Numbered from the stretch's first letter, positions 19,968 through 30,569 are shown. The stretch is 64,000 nucleotides of DNA from Gracilaria domingensis (GCA_022539475.1 VCMS01000302.1:54916-118915), one strand, 5' to 3'. Program-made: numbers and translations. The notes: generated from the sequence alone by a model not told the origin.

Positions 19968-21884
19968 CTAGCGGCGGCGGCGGCGCGCGCGCGCGCGCGC
20001 GCGCGCCGGCGAGCCGCCGCTGCGCACGAACTGCATCCACGGGTCCACCGCGTGCCCCATGCGCTCCAGCGCCAGCTTGACCGTGCGCGTGGCCGCCGCC
20101 ACGTCCACCGCCACGTCCACCGACTTCACCGCCGTGCACGGGTTCATCATGTGCGGCGTCAGCTTCCCGCACCGCGCCTCGTACCACTCCTCCGTCTTGT
20201 TCGGCGGCAGCTGGCTCTGCAGCTCGTAGTACCAGATCTTGCACGACTCCGACAGCAGGTTGAACGCGTAGTCCGTGTACCCCACCGGCATCACCTCGAT
20301 CAGCGCGCCGTGGCGCGGCATGTACATCTGCCCCATCGACTGCGACCCGTGCGGCGTCAGAACCACGCCCGCGCGCGAGAACACCCGCACAAACTGCTCC
20401 GCCGTCTGCACCTGCTTCGTGCTCCACAGCTCCACCTCCACCCCCTTCGGCTCCAACTCCGCCCGCAACGCCTTGTGCAGCTGCTCCACGTTCGCGATGC
20501 GTCGCGTCACATGACGCTGCAGAATCACCACCCGCTTTGGTGGCTGAGGGTAAAAGATGTGCCCCAGCCGCTTCATGGCGTTCGGTTCGATGCCGTAGAA
20601 TTGGTGCGCGCGTTGGCGGAGCGAGCGGCATACTCGCTCGTGCGCGCCGTTGCCAATCTTGGCGCCCACCGTCAGCCGCGCCGTACATACCAGATCGTGC
20701 GAGGACGCGTTGAGTTCATCGCGATGAAAAACGAGCCTGTCGTCCTGTAACAGGTCTGGGTACGCGTCGAACAGCGGTTGTGTGCTCCGTTTTTCGCTGT
20801 TGTTTCGCTTCATATCCCGTGAAGTGCTTTCGGGATACAGATGGGAGATGTTTCTTTCAAGAATGAGCGCGTAGTTGAGTCGGTTAACGTCGCGAGAAGT
20901 TTGGCGTTCAAAGTCCTTCATGCCCTGCGGCATGTACAGATGCTTGGCATGTGATTCGAAGAGAGAAGATGTCAGATTGAGCGGCAAGTTATGGGCGGGA
21001 GAAGAAGTAAGGCTGAGCGATTGTTGCCATAAGGAAAGATCAAGCATCCAGATTATGTCCTTGACCAGGTGGTTGTTATGGTTGTTATCAAAGTAGTCAA
21101 GGTCAGACAGCCACAGCGACGGCAGCCATTTGATGCGCATTTGACGCAAGTCAGGAAGCTCATCCGTTTCGCCGATGTTCCCAAAGCGCGACGCTAGTAA
21201 CGACTGCGCCGTGCGATACCTGGCATCCAGACACGAGCGCTGTGGCGCGACGGTATCGTTCAGAATGGGCCAATGCCTGGACGAAAAGTAGCGAGGGTCA
21301 GATGACTGATGTCTCAAAGAGCACCAGCGATCGCTGGGCACGACTTGGTGATCAGTTTGCGCGTCATGCACAAAGTAAACCAGCGGGCGTCCAAACGGCA
21401 GCTGTTGCGACACATTGACACAGGCAAAGCCCTCAAAGACGCAGGTCTGCGCGCCGGCATCGAACTCCCGACAGGCGGTTCGACGCGTTTCGACCTGCGC
21501 CTTGGGGTGGTGCTTCTTCAGATGCTGTATCCACAGCAAGGGGTGCCGCAACGCGCTCTCCGTCTCGCGAAAGTGCGCGGCCAGATGCTCGAAGAGCTGA
21601 CGGTCGTCAGGCAGCGAATCTGGCGGAGGGCCGGAGCCATCGGCGACGGCCTGGGCGGAGAAGGCGGAGAAGGCGGAGACAGGCGGAGCGGTGGAAGAGT
21701 TGCACAACGGGTCATCCGGGTCGTCGCCCTCGCAGATGTGGGAGTGGAGTCGCAGCTGGAGGGCGCTGAGCGAGGTTGACACATACAGCAGAGAGGCAGT
21801 GAGGGAGAGTATGAGCGCGGCGATGGACAGGGAGACGAAACGGGAGCAGTAGAGCGCTTGCTTGGCGCGCGGCTCGGTCTGCAT
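19968..21884 (-). CDS. Type II membrane glycosyltransferase, GT61/DUF563 family
   Basis: 638 residues from the Met at 21884; an ATG at 21995 is in frame, but a TATA-like GTATAAT at about 22002-22008 makes that one lie too near or before the transcript start. A short basic cytosolic tail and one membrane helix (about residues 16-38) give Golgi type II topology. The C-terminal half has the GT61 signature: RRIANVEQLHKAL, then VLTPHGSQSMGQMYMP and HGALIEVMP at about 508-533, matching the family's GAxLxNxxF...ExxP region. GT61 enzymes transfer xylose, arabinose or N-acetylglucosamine to glycans; acceptor here unknown. Five or more N-glycosylation sequons lie in the stem. The last residues are an Ala-Arg and poly-Arg tail encoded by the GC repeat. 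GC content rises sharply in the 3' half. Confidence 0.88.
   Translation of the reverse strand: MQTEPRAKQALYCSRFVSLSIAALILSLTASLLYVSTSLSALQLRLHSHICEGDDPDDPLCNSSTAPPVSAFSAFSAQAVADGSGPPPDSLPDDRQLFEHLAAHFRETESALRHPLLWIQHLKKHHPKAQVETRRTACREFDAGAQTCVFEGFACVNVSQQLPFGRPLVYFVHDAQTDHQVVPSDRWCSLRHQSSDPRYFSSRHWPILNDTVAPQRSCLDARYRTAQSLLASRFGNIGETDELPDLRQMRIKWLPSLWLSDLDYFDNNHNNHLVKDIIWMLDLSLWQQSLSLTSSPAHNLPLNLTSSLFESHAKHLYMPQGMKDFERQTSRDVNRLNYALILERNISHLYPESTSRDMKRNNSEKRSTQPLFDAYPDLLQDDRLVFHRDELNASSHDLVCTARLTVGAKIGNGAHERVCRSLRQRAHQFYGIEPNAMKRLGHIFYPQPPKRVVILQRHVTRRIANVEQLHKALRAELEPKGVEVELWSTKQVQTAEQFVRVFSRAGVVLTPHGSQSMGQMYMPRHGALIEVMPVGYTDYAFNLLSESCKIWYYELQSQLPPNKTEEWYEARCGKLTPHMMNPCTAVKSVDVAVDVAAATRTVKLALERMGHAVDPWMQFVRSGGSPARARARARRRRR
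19983..20006. repeat. (GC)n alternating run
   Basis: Twenty-four bases of strictly alternating G and C inside the last codons of the GT61 gene, where they encode an Ala-Arg repeat. Sequence of this kind readily adopts left-handed Z-DNA. Confidence 0.9.
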
Positions 21885-22001
21885 GACGGGGCACACGGAG
21901 AAGGACAAACGCTGAATGCGGCGGGGAGGGCTGCGCGCGAGCAGACAGCGCGCGTCGGTGCTTACGTTAGTTGCATCGACACGTGAGAGCCCCAAAAGTT
22001 T

Positions 22002-22008
22002 GTATAAT
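22002..22008 (-). promoter_or_regulatory. TATA-like box of the GT61 gene
   Basis: ATTATAC on the minus strand, about 120 bp before the Met at 21884. It decides the start in favour of that codon over the upstream in-frame ATG at 21995. Confidence 0.4.
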
Positions 22009-22120
22009 CCTGCTGATGCCGTATTTACATGTCAATTATTGCCACGAAATTCGCATAGGAATAAAAATGTCTTTAAATAGCGACAAATTGGCGCTCTCCT
22101 AGCAGGCAATGCGACCTAAC

Positions 22121-22192
22121 GGGTCCATGGCGCAGTGGTAGCGCGTCCGTTTTGCATACGGAAGGTCGGGGGTTCAATCCCCCCTGGATCCA
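22121..22192 (+). tRNA. tRNA-Ala (UGC)
   Basis: Complete intron-less cloverleaf. The acceptor stem GGGTCCA pairs with TGGATCC including the G3-U70 wobble that identifies alanine tRNAs. The D arm is GCGC-AGTGGTA-GCGC. The anticodon stem TCCGT/ACGGA holds loop TTTGCAT with anticodon TGC. The variable loop is AGGTC; the T arm GGGGG-TTCAATC-CCCCC; discriminator A. No CCA is encoded, as expected of a eukaryotic nuclear gene. A T run 13-20 bases downstream (TTTTTT, 22203-22208) can end polymerase III transcription. Confidence 0.97.
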
Positions 22193-22202
22193 CTCCCGAA
22201 GA

Positions 22203-22208
22203 TTTTTT
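22203..22208 (+). terminator. Polymerase III terminator of tRNA-Ala
   Basis: A run of six T residues shortly after the tRNA 3' end. Confidence 0.7.
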
Positions 22209-22739
22209 AACTTATTCGTTTACAAATTTAAACTTTTGAATGTTCTCCGCGCGAGTTTCTGTTTAAACACAGTCGTGCACACCTCAACGCCCCCCTCCGT
22301 CATAGCTCCTCACCGCCGCGCCCCGTCATGGGCACGATGACCTCAACGCACAGCGACAGTCACCGCTCCCACCCCCGACCGCCATGACCCTTCTCCCGCT
22401 TCCTTCACACCTTATGCTCATCCATCCATCGAACCTCAAGTTTGCTCCTTGACCAACACGAGGCACTCTCCTTGCATCTCCTCCACGACACCGTCTCTCG
22501 CATCCTATCTGTTATCCACAAGCACGCCAATCAATGTCATATGCTCGCTGTAACATTCGCACAGCGAGTCCGAACATACAGCTTCTTCGTACAATGGCTT
22601 GCACTTCCTCCGTGCCCTTTCTCTCACAACAGAAAGAATGATCGAGCGCGACACTTGAGCAAACTACAGCTTGATCAATGTGTCAGACGTCGCGTACAGG
22701 TGGTGCAAGAAATTCCATCCATTAGTGCTCCCCTGTCGT

Positions 22740-24230
22740 CTAATCGCCAACAAGCCTCGAAAGCGCCCTAATCGCATCGGGATGCCCCGTCTCGTCTGCG
22801 GATTCCGTGTAAAGCTTTATGGCCGTAGTCACATCAGCCTTCACTCCTTTTGCTCCCGTCACCAGCAGCGCCGCCAGACATCTCTTCGCCTCGTCATTGC
22901 CGCGGTCAAGCGCCATTTTGTATAACTTGACCGCTTTTCTAGGCTTTGCAGGGGTGTCACTGCTTCCCTTTTGCATCAATTTCGCTAGCTCAACCAATGC
23001 GGAGCTGCGTGCCTTGAAAGCAGGGTACTGCAGGCAGACCACTTCCAGCAGCTTGACAGCTCTCGCCTCGTCTTTGGCGATACATTCGGTTCCGTCTTTA
23101 TATATCAACGCCAAATTAAACACAGCCGGAGCATACTTCTTATCAGCGGCTCGCTCGTACAGCTCCACGGCTCGCTTTTGATCTCTGGGTACGCCCTCTG
23201 CTCCTAGTTCCAATATCACAGCAAGATTCGTCAGTGCGCGACTATCAGCCTTCTCTTCTATGACACCTTCGTACAGTTGTACCGCTCGCGTGGGATTTGC
23301 TGGAATATCCGCAGTGCCTTTTGTGAGCAGCGCTGCCAAATGAATCCTAGCATCAATTGCATTGTCTTGTTTCGCAGCCTCCTCAAATAGTTGCAACGCT
23401 CGAATAGGATTTCGAGGAACACTGCCTCGGCCGCGTAATAGCAAATTGCCGAGGTTAATCATTGCACTCACAGAATTGCTGTCTGCCAGAACTTCCTCGT
23501 AGAGCTTCACGGCCTGAATAGGGTCGGCTGGCACCCCTTCAGCACCAACTTCCAAGATGGCAGCAAGAGCTTCCTTGGCGTCCATGCTATTCAGCTCAAT
23601 GGCCTTTCTGTACCATTTCACCGCAAGTCTCGGGTCAGAAGGTACTCCTGCTCCACCCTCGAACAGTGCGCTAGCCAAGTCAACCATTGATTCTACGTCT
23701 TCTCCTTTATCGATCGCTCTTTTGAAGAGCTTGAGAGCGCGAGGGGCGTCGACTGGCGTTCCATGGTCCCCAGACCATAACAAGCCGGCAAGGTTGTACA
23801 TAGAAACCACGTTTTCGTGCTGCACAATGGCTCGTTCATACAGTTGAATGGCTTGCTTAATATTACGGGGGACTTGCTTGGTGCCTCTTTCAAACAAATA
23901 TCCAAGGTTGTTAGTGGCACTTCCATCTTTTCGCAGACGCATCGCCTTCTCGTACAGCTCCTGTGAACGCTTTGGATTGGGCGGGATATCGGCATACCCA
24001 AAGTCATATAACATCGCAAGCTCGAACATAGCGCGCGGGGAGCGGCTCTGCTGCGAAGCCCGCTCAAGCAGTTGTACAGCACGAGCGGTATCACGCTTCA
24101 CGCCTTCCGCGCCGTCGAGTAGAAGCAGCGCGAGCTCGACCATAGCATTCTCGTCGACATAGCGCTTAATGTTGCGTTCGTGTATTTCAGCCGTTTCTTG
24201 GGGCGTCAATTTGCGACGCGGCGGCGGCAT
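22740..24230 (-). CDS. Sel1-like repeat (SLR/TPR-type) protein
   Basis: 496 residues from the Met at 24230 (MPPPRRKLTPQE); an upstream in-frame Met at 24266 adds twelve unlikely residues. After about 30 residues the protein is nearly all Sel1-type repeats, about twelve of 36-38 residues, each with a core like AMxNLGxLLxRGxGxVPRNPxRAxQLxEEAA. These fold as alpha-alpha hairpins building a solenoid scaffold; Sel1 proteins link partners in ER-associated degradation and other complexes. No signal peptide or membrane helix is seen, so a cytosolic or nuclear adaptor is more likely than ER-resident SEL1. Such proteins often occur in expanded families, and the partner cannot be guessed here. Confidence 0.92.
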   Translation of the reverse strand: MPPPRRKLTPQETAEIHERNIKRYVDENAMVELALLLLDGAEGVKRDTARAVQLLERASQQSRSPRAMFELAMLYDFGYADIPPNPKRSQELYEKAMRLRKDGSATNNLGYLFERGTKQVPRNIKQAIQLYERAIVQHENVVSMYNLAGLLWSGDHGTPVDAPRALKLFKRAIDKGEDVESMVDLASALFEGGAGVPSDPRLAVKWYRKAIELNSMDAKEALAAILEVGAEGVPADPIQAVKLYEEVLADSNSVSAMINLGNLLLRGRGSVPRNPIRALQLFEEAAKQDNAIDARIHLAALLTKGTADIPANPTRAVQLYEGVIEEKADSRALTNLAVILELGAEGVPRDQKRAVELYERAADKKYAPAVFNLALIYKDGTECIAKDEARAVKLLEVVCLQYPAFKARSSALVELAKLMQKGSSDTPAKPRKAVKLYKMALDRGNDEAKRCLAALLVTGAKGVKADVTTAIKLYTESADETGHPDAIRALSRLVGD

Positions 24231-24992
24231 GTTTAGCGACGCGGACCGCACGTGGCATGTACACAATCGATAAGTACGGAATGCAGATCAATGGCGGGAG
24301 CGTGTTCTTCACTATGTGGTTGCTGAAAACACTTTGGGTAGGCGATACGCATGCGCAACGCCCGACGAGGTCTTTGGGGAGCGAGGTGAACGGAGGAGCT
24401 TACATAGAGCGATGCACGATTGCGTGATAGGACGATGAATGAATGGATGCAGCCTTTGGCACAAAACGGAGAGAATCCCCTCTGCAACGGGCGCTGATGC
24501 AGGACGATGTGCTAGCGTGGCAGTAATGTCTCCGCCAAAATTGGCCAAATGTGGCTACGATAACTCTACAGGATACAAGCATGGTGCGGTCATTTCTCTA
24601 AATTAACGGCTTGCATGATCAAGCATGATCATAATGATGCAAGCAACGCTTGCGATGCAAGTCACTTCGCTGTTTTGATCCCACAACGATTCGTTTCTTT
24701 TGACGAAACTACTCGTTCGTCTGTCCAACATTCTGAGAAGTGTTCCTTCGGGGATGAGCATTAGCGAGGTCTGAGGCACTGAACCACGCCCCGAACTCTT
24801 GTATGAAGATTGTTAGTTTACATTGATCACAACGAGGAACAAAGCAGCATCATGTTGGATTTGGAAGCTTTGATCCCCACAAGCTACGACAAAACGATTG
24901 CAACAGTCAGAGTGGAGCTTTTTACGCGCACCGTCAGGTACATGTACAAACGGGAAAAAGAAAACTCAACAGCAGGCGTCTCCGCTTCCGCA
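24231..24992. other. Intergenic, promoter side of the Sel1 gene
   Basis: No gene seen. 24614-24663 has several TGATGCAAG/TGCAAG-like short repeats and CATGATC twice. Confidence 0.35.
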
Positions 24993-26918
24993 TCAAACCA
25001 TCGATGAATCCCTCCGAGATTCTTGGTCGCCCCCTTCTTCACCGTACTCATACCCATACCCATCAGACCCACTTTCCCGTGCAGCACGTTCAGCACTAGA
25101 CATGCCATCCCTGCCAACTCCAACAGAAAAGCGTTGGCTTTCTTCATTCTCCCTTCTGGATATGAAACTGAACATCCTCTTCAACCGATTCATGACAGAG
25201 TTACTCTGCTCTTGCGCGACCGCCTCCGAGTTCTTCTCATCCGAAAAGAAAGCCTCATCTCTAGGAATGATGTCGAAATCAATTATGTTACTCTCGATGC
25301 TCGGCATCATTTTCACGGCAACAACCGATGCATTCGAAGAGGCATTCCTTGAACCCCATTGCCACCATCGCTTCTCCTCTGCCACCTGTCGATCCATCGA
25401 TCCATCAGAGGATGGCCTGGTCTCCGTGTCAGATTCAGGGCCAATTTCATCGGCATCAATCGAGTACCTTCTCTCCAACCCGTCCTTCTCAGTGCCACTA
25501 CCCAACAAGCTCATCTTGGTAGTGTCAAATGCTGCTCTACCGAATGGTCCTTCGGCAGATGAGCCATCTTTTTGCCGTCTCCGCCTCATAACACGCCCGG
25601 CGAAAACTTCCAGAAACACACCAACCACTATGGCAACTACAGCAATCACCACAAACGATACTCCAATGGCATGGAACTTAGCCTCGCCCCTACAGGTGGC
25701 GTTCCACACCTCAATCTCTCCAAACACTTCATCCCCCATATAGAACGCAACCGTTTCACGACGTGCATTGTCAACCGCTCGAATAAGTTCCACACCTTTG
25801 ACAAGAAACGGTAAGGTGGAAAAGACATCTGTGAATATGATGTAAGCAAGCATCGCAATAGTGCTCAGCTCCGCCAGGAACGCAACAGGGATAAGGTTCA
25901 TGGTTAACGGTAAAGCGAGAATAGCGATGTTACTTGGTGCAATAGCGTCTTCCGCAAGGTCGATGGCCACAGCATTCTGTCGCAGTGCTTCGTTGATGGC
26001 AGGATTGTCATCCATGTACATGGGAGTGCGTCCAGATAAAGCAAGCTTGTCACCCCATTTTTCTAGCAGAGTTGACGACTCTTCCCAATCACCACGCGTG
26101 TCCAGAATAGAACTATTATGTACCAGCCGAGGCTGTATCATCCTCAGTGAATCCTGAAAATCTTCTCTGACCCACTCCTCGAATACTTGACGGTCAAAGT
26201 CCAAAACAAAGTCATCGACCGGGCGGTTTGTGACGGATACTCGCAGGTAAAGCTTGCTATTTAACCGGTACGCAGACACAGTTTCTAGGTCACACTGCTG
26301 CGAAAGGCGTCGAAGGTCCCAATCAGTGAGGGGGTATATTTTCGTCCAGTTCGTCAAATCTTGATTATTAAGGGGAGACGCTCTACTGGTTGTGACTGCT
26401 TGTCTCATAGACAACACAGCATCGCGAAGCATTTCTCTCACTCCTTGTGCAAGGCTAGAATCGAAACCTTCAGTGCCCTCATCCATGGAGAAGTCGAGTC
26501 TTGACGGGCAGGAATCCACAACACGGTCTTTCGCGACTCCAAGCTGACGTCTTTTGGCGCCGTTCGACATATGCTGAACCCATGGCAACTCTCGATGTAG
26601 ATTGCACGCGGCCTTATCACCGTTTTTACGACGATTATCCATTATAGACACAAGGCTGTTGAGGAATGTGAAGACGCGTTCAAGCTTTTCTCTATCTCCG
26701 CTGTCCTCGCGATAATACTGCGTCGCAGGGGCGGAGGTGGCCAGAGAGAAGTGGCGCGGAATGTCCTGTAACACTTCTGGAAACACGGGAGCTACGCAGC
26801 CGTCGCCTTCAGATTGGGCGTACGCAAAAGAGGGGAAAAGAACAACAGTGATGAAGAACTGCGACAATAGTGAGAGCGAAAAGCGCGAAAGACGTGCTGA
26901 ACGTTGGTCAAACTCCAT
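24993..26918 (-). CDS. Secretory-pathway multi-span membrane protein, unknown family
   Basis: 641 residues from the Met at 26918 (MEFDQRSARL); the frame is open to 27074, but the Met at 26918 is followed directly by a good signal peptide (hydrophobic 14-32, AYA cleavage near 34). A luminal domain of about 295 residues has Cys at 41, 105, 137 and 209 and N-glycosylation sequons. Hydrophobic segments lie at about 331-370 (one or two helices) and 418-440, the last followed by RRRRQK, a positive cytosolic flank. The final 190 residues are Ser/Glu-rich and basic by turns, likely a regulated cytosolic tail ending in a Tyr/Gly-rich patch (SDGYGYEYGEEGGD). No known family is recognised. Next upstream lies another membrane-anchored gene on the same strand. 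Confidence 0.75.
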   Translation of the reverse strand: MEFDQRSARLSRFSLSLLSQFFITVVLFPSFAYAQSEGDGCVAPVFPEVLQDIPRHFSLATSAPATQYYREDSGDREKLERVFTFLNSLVSIMDNRRKNGDKAACNLHRELPWVQHMSNGAKRRQLGVAKDRVVDSCPSRLDFSMDEGTEGFDSSLAQGVREMLRDAVLSMRQAVTTSRASPLNNQDLTNWTKIYPLTDWDLRRLSQQCDLETVSAYRLNSKLYLRVSVTNRPVDDFVLDFDRQVFEEWVREDFQDSLRMIQPRLVHNSSILDTRGDWEESSTLLEKWGDKLALSGRTPMYMDDNPAINEALRQNAVAIDLAEDAIAPSNIAILALPLTMNLIPVAFLAELSTIAMLAYIIFTDVFSTLPFLVKGVELIRAVDNARRETVAFYMGDEVFGEIEVWNATCRGEAKFHAIGVSFVVIAVVAIVVGVFLEVFAGRVMRRRRQKDGSSAEGPFGRAAFDTTKMSLLGSGTEKDGLERRYSIDADEIGPESDTETRPSSDGSMDRQVAEEKRWWQWGSRNASSNASVVAVKMMPSIESNIIDFDIIPRDEAFFSDEKNSEAVAQEQSNSVMNRLKRMFSFISRRENEESQRFSVGVGRDGMSSAERAARESGSDGYGYEYGEEGGDQESRRDSSMV

Positions 26919-28820
26919 TGTCACACGCGTGTTACATAGTTTTGTCGCACTGCGTAGCGTGAACAAGATATCGGCAAGAGCAAGAGCGACCAGCAGATAG
27001 AAACAAACGTCTTGAAAAGTGGACTGCAGAATAGACGAGATGCAATAGCGTATCGACGCAGATCTTGGTATCATCAGCTTCCGTTCGCTCTCTGTCTACA
27101 TGCGTGCCCTACCTACAGGTGGAGAAGAACGCTCTACTAGGTTCAGGGTAAACGATGGGGTGCAATGCACCAGTCTCGCAGACTGGTGCACGTGTGCGAA
27201 TTTCTCACATAGGCGCAACAAATTCCGCGAACGTCCTGCGCGCAGCGAAGACTCGTTGTTATGCACGCGTGGCGGAAAGCGAGTGGCGATCGCCCGCCAT
27301 GCGCTTCCGCTGCCACCATTCACCCAGTCTGGCAATTTGAGGTATAAGCTTACACTTGGAGAAACCTACAAATCGACTCCGACCATCTGCGTGAGCTGCG
27401 CGGGCGAGTGTGTGGGTGCGAGCTGTCGTAGCTCAAAGAACAATTCCGCCCGCGACTTTGTACCTTCGGTACCTTCTCTCTTGCCTCAAAGCTCTTGAAA
27501 GCCCTTATCGGACGCTTTCTCCTCGAGGACGGTTTCGAAGGAAGCCTTGCGCAGCACACTGTAACTGGATATTTCGCAATTGCTCCAGACATCCACGAGT
27601 ACGTATACACTACGTGTACAAACTGCAAGTAAGTTGCAACTGAAATGATGTCAGCCCCAGAAAAAGCCGTCCGCGCCTTCGTCAGTGCAGCAACGGTCCC
27701 GTCTAGAAGCTTGCTGCAGTTTTACTGCAGTTTGACTTGCTGGAATTAAATTACTTGGTGACAACCGCTCAACGATTACCGCGGGAGTTTATACAAAACT
27801 TATTAGTCGCACTATGAGGCTTCCATCAGAAATTGAATTGAGCCGTGGTCTTTGTACACCGGCGCATGGAAACATGAAATGCAAAAGGGCCCGAAGACCC
27901 CCTATCGCGCAAGCGCTTGTAAGAAACTTGTCTTCGCCTGTGTGTCACGTACGTGGACACGTAGTTGCAAGACGCAAGTACGCTAGGGGCGGCCACTCGC
28001 AGAGCTTGCAAAATGGCTTTGCATATGCATATGCGCAGCTCTCGAGATATGAAAGGCCGACCTAAAGATACACATAACAGCTATCCTTAATATCCTTATA
28101 CCGAAAGTATCCTGACAACATGAGTAACGTAGAATCTGCAGCCTTCCTCATGCCTCTTGACCTTTCAGCTTGTTACGGGCGAAGTGAGAACCGAGTCCTT
28201 TCATCATCACCGGCATCGGTGTCGCACTCAAGACTGTGACAAGGCCGCAACGAGCATTTATCGTGCAGTTACAGTACACTTGCACCGTAAGACCAACAAG
28301 AACCTCCCAGTCTCGTGTTGTCTTACTCATGCATGTGGATGCACACTTTGATAAGCAAAACAGGTAACCCTTACTAAAATGTTTGATCATCACCATGATG
28401 CCGAGTAACTTTCGGCGCAGAAAGCATACTCGCGTCTAGAGAAACTCGAGCTTGTCAAAACACGCACAGCAAAGAGAACCTGTTCATTGACGATACTCAA
28501 CTCACTGCTTGTCATAACCGACACTTGATATGTTTGCTGCCCCTGCTAACATCTTCTCTTTAACAAAAGTCAGTCAATGTATGAGTTCTACAAGATGTGC
28601 TGCAATTGCTTTCGAACACAGTCCAAACCTGCACTGTTTCCTTGCGCTCCTGTGTCATAGGAGACCGTTAGTGCCCTACCTCGCTTTCGCAAACGTACGT
28701 CGACGAATCTTCACGCGCACTGCGTGGCAGCCCACGTTGACCTACGTTTAAGGCTTGCTTTCATTCACAGGGGCATCAACGAAATCCGAAATCATTCGTA
28801 GTTTACGGTTTGCACCACAG
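26919..28820. other. 1.9 kb intergenic region
   Basis: No supported gene. Notable sites are a perfect 11-bp-arm hairpin at 27166-27190 and the nested palindrome GTGTCACGTACGTGGACAC at 27942-27960. Confidence 0.4.
27166..27190. promoter_or_regulatory. Perfect hairpin, 11-bp arms
   Basis: TGCACCAGTCT-CGC-AGACTGGTGCA, about 250 bp before the Met codon of the membrane-protein gene. Could be an operator-like dimer site or an RNA stem in the leader. Confidence 0.5.
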
Positions 28821-30569
28821 CTACATACTGTCATCGAATAGTTGCTCCAATCTTGGCCGCTCGTTGCCGTCAGTGCGTCGATGAAGATCATCGGTTGTGA
28901 GCGGGCGACTATTCGTAGGGCGGCTGAGTGTGTCCAATATCTCTGGCTGTGCTTTTCTACGTTTCCTCTTTTTCACTCCTATAGCATATAGCCCGGCAAA
29001 GACAAATGCAACCAACGCTGAACCCACGCATATACTAGCAATCGAACCAATATTAAGCGGTTCTCCGCCATCATTCTTAGCATCCCCTTTCGAGCCCTTT
29101 GAATCTTGAATGGCCAGCATTTCATTCGTGGTGATCGAACCGTTATCCAATATGTATATCTTTGCGGGCTTGGCATAATCTCCCGATCTCCACTTATATT
29201 CGGCGGGTATACCGAAGCTCCCCAGCAAAACTTCCCCCGTCCCGTCCTCTCTGCTTCTTACTCCTGCGTACACAATATTTCCATCGCTGTCCAAAGCAAA
29301 AGTTGTAATCTTGTCGCAGTGAAGTCCGTCCAAGTTGTCCGCGATGTGTGAACCTGCAGTCCTCATCGTGCGCACATCATATACCCATAGTGCTGGGACA
29401 GAGCTCTTCCCATTTCCATCCTCTGTATTTACTCCCACGACTTTTGAGCTTCCAAGCACCATTGCAAATCCAGCTTCATTTACCATGACATCTTTCACTT
29501 TGTCTTCCACACGGTCAAAGCTAAAAATCTTTTCCGTCCATTGTCTCGGTCTCGTGTTGTTTGAAACAATCCGCAGAGCAAACGTCGATTTCACGGAGCT
29601 TGCAGAAGATGAATGGGACGCGCCTTTCGTAAACGAAACCACCAGCGTACCGGATCTTTGATCATATGCCAGACCATAGTAGCTACCCGCATCGACCACA
29701 TGTCCGCCAATATGCAACACTCGTTCAATTGAGTTATAGTTGTTAAACGGTATGGATATGACAACGCCCATTTTTCGTCGATCATGCTCATTGGTGTACA
29801 ACACAACATACAGAGAAGAAGTCTCTTCTACGATCAACAGCCTTTGAGGCCATGAGAAAGGCCATACAGATCGGGTTTCCATTTGAACATTACTTTCAAT
29901 CTGACCAGTAGCATGCCTCAATCGTGCGAGGAAAAATTCTTGACCCACTACCTCTCTCTTAACACTCGAGAAGAGTGACGCATTCGTCCTACCTGCGATA
30001 ACGATACCGCCGCGTCTGGAAACAGCAACTTGTTCAATTCGCGTCTCAGTAGATTTCACGCCATACTGCCTTGACCACAGTCGTTTCCCGGTGAACGAGT
30101 TGTATACAACTATGAATCCATCTGTTATACCACGAGAGAGTCTTTGATTTCCTGATTGTTTGTCAAGCGCTACGTTCCCTCTCGTGAATCCTGTGACGTA
30201 TAAGTTTGATCCATAGAAATGTATGGAAGTGGCCTTGTCCAGATATGCCGATCCCGTTCTTGTCAGCCAGATCAGTATCCCAGAGCGGCTGAACTTCGCA
30301 ATAAAGATGCTATCAGCACTCACATTGTCACCGTCCGCTTTACCGAAGGAGCCATCGGTGTTCCCAACAATGAACGTATTTCCGTGGTCATCTGTGGCCA
30401 ATGATATGGCTGAGGTATACCCCTCTGACGACAGACCAACTCTAAAGGCACGAAACTGAGACTCCGTCGATGGCAATGCTTGTACGAAATAGCAATGAAT
30501 GTTTAGGAAAGTGATCAACCACAAACAAACCGATGTCCAGATGCCCATCTTCCGAGAAGAAGCCAACAT
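28821..30569 (-). CDS. Single-pass membrane protein with SBBP-type beta-propeller repeats
   Basis: 582 residues. The start may be 30569 or the Met at 30548, which begins a cleaner signal peptide (MGIWTSVCLWLITFLNIHCY). The ectodomain has repeated blade-like phrases: DDHGNTFIVGNTDGSFG, DSIFIAKFSRSGILIWLTRTG, GSNLYVTGFTRGNV, DGFIVVYNSFTGKRLWSRQYG, GGIVIAGRTNASLF, and later SDGNIVYAGVRSREDG. These are the hallmarks of the SBBP seven-bladed propeller family. A helix at about 508-532 and a KKRKRRK stop-transfer give a type I protein with a 50-residue cytosolic tail. TATA-like sequence lies about 110 bp upstream (30678-30690). Probably a cell-surface binding protein; ligand unknown. Confidence 0.75.
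   Translation of the reverse strand: MLASSRKMGIWTSVCLWLITFLNIHCYFVQALPSTESQFRAFRVGLSSEGYTSAISLATDDHGNTFIVGNTDGSFGKADGDNVSADSIFIAKFSRSGILIWLTRTGSAYLDKATSIHFYGSNLYVTGFTRGNVALDKQSGNQRLSRGITDGFIVVYNSFTGKRLWSRQYGVKSTETRIEQVAVSRRGGIVIAGRTNASLFSSVKREVVGQEFFLARLRHATGQIESNVQMETRSVWPFSWPQRLLIVEETSSLYVVLYTNEHDRRKMGVVISIPFNNYNSIERVLHIGGHVVDAGSYYGLAYDQRSGTLVVSFTKGASHSSSASSVKSTFALRIVSNNTRPRQWTEKIFSFDRVEDKVKDVMVNEAGFAMVLGSSKVVGVNTEDGNGKSSVPALWVYDVRTMRTAGSHIADNLDGLHCDKITTFALDSDGNIVYAGVRSREDGTGEVLLGSFGIPAEYKWRSGDYAKPAKIYILDNGSITTNEMLAIQDSKGSKGDAKNDGGEPLNIGSIASICVGSALVAFVFAGLYAIGVKKRKRRKAQPEILDTLSRPTNSRPLTTDDLHRRTDGNERPRLEQLFDDSM

Noticed and set aside
19768-20688. Long upstream extension of the small secreted protein frame, and plus-strand frames at 19204-19860 and 20052-20750
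   Set aside because: They lie antisense to or beyond the GT61 gene in very GC-rich DNA where stops are rare. Composition is Arg/Ala/His-rich without domains, and the TATA box and signal peptide fix the real start at 19767.
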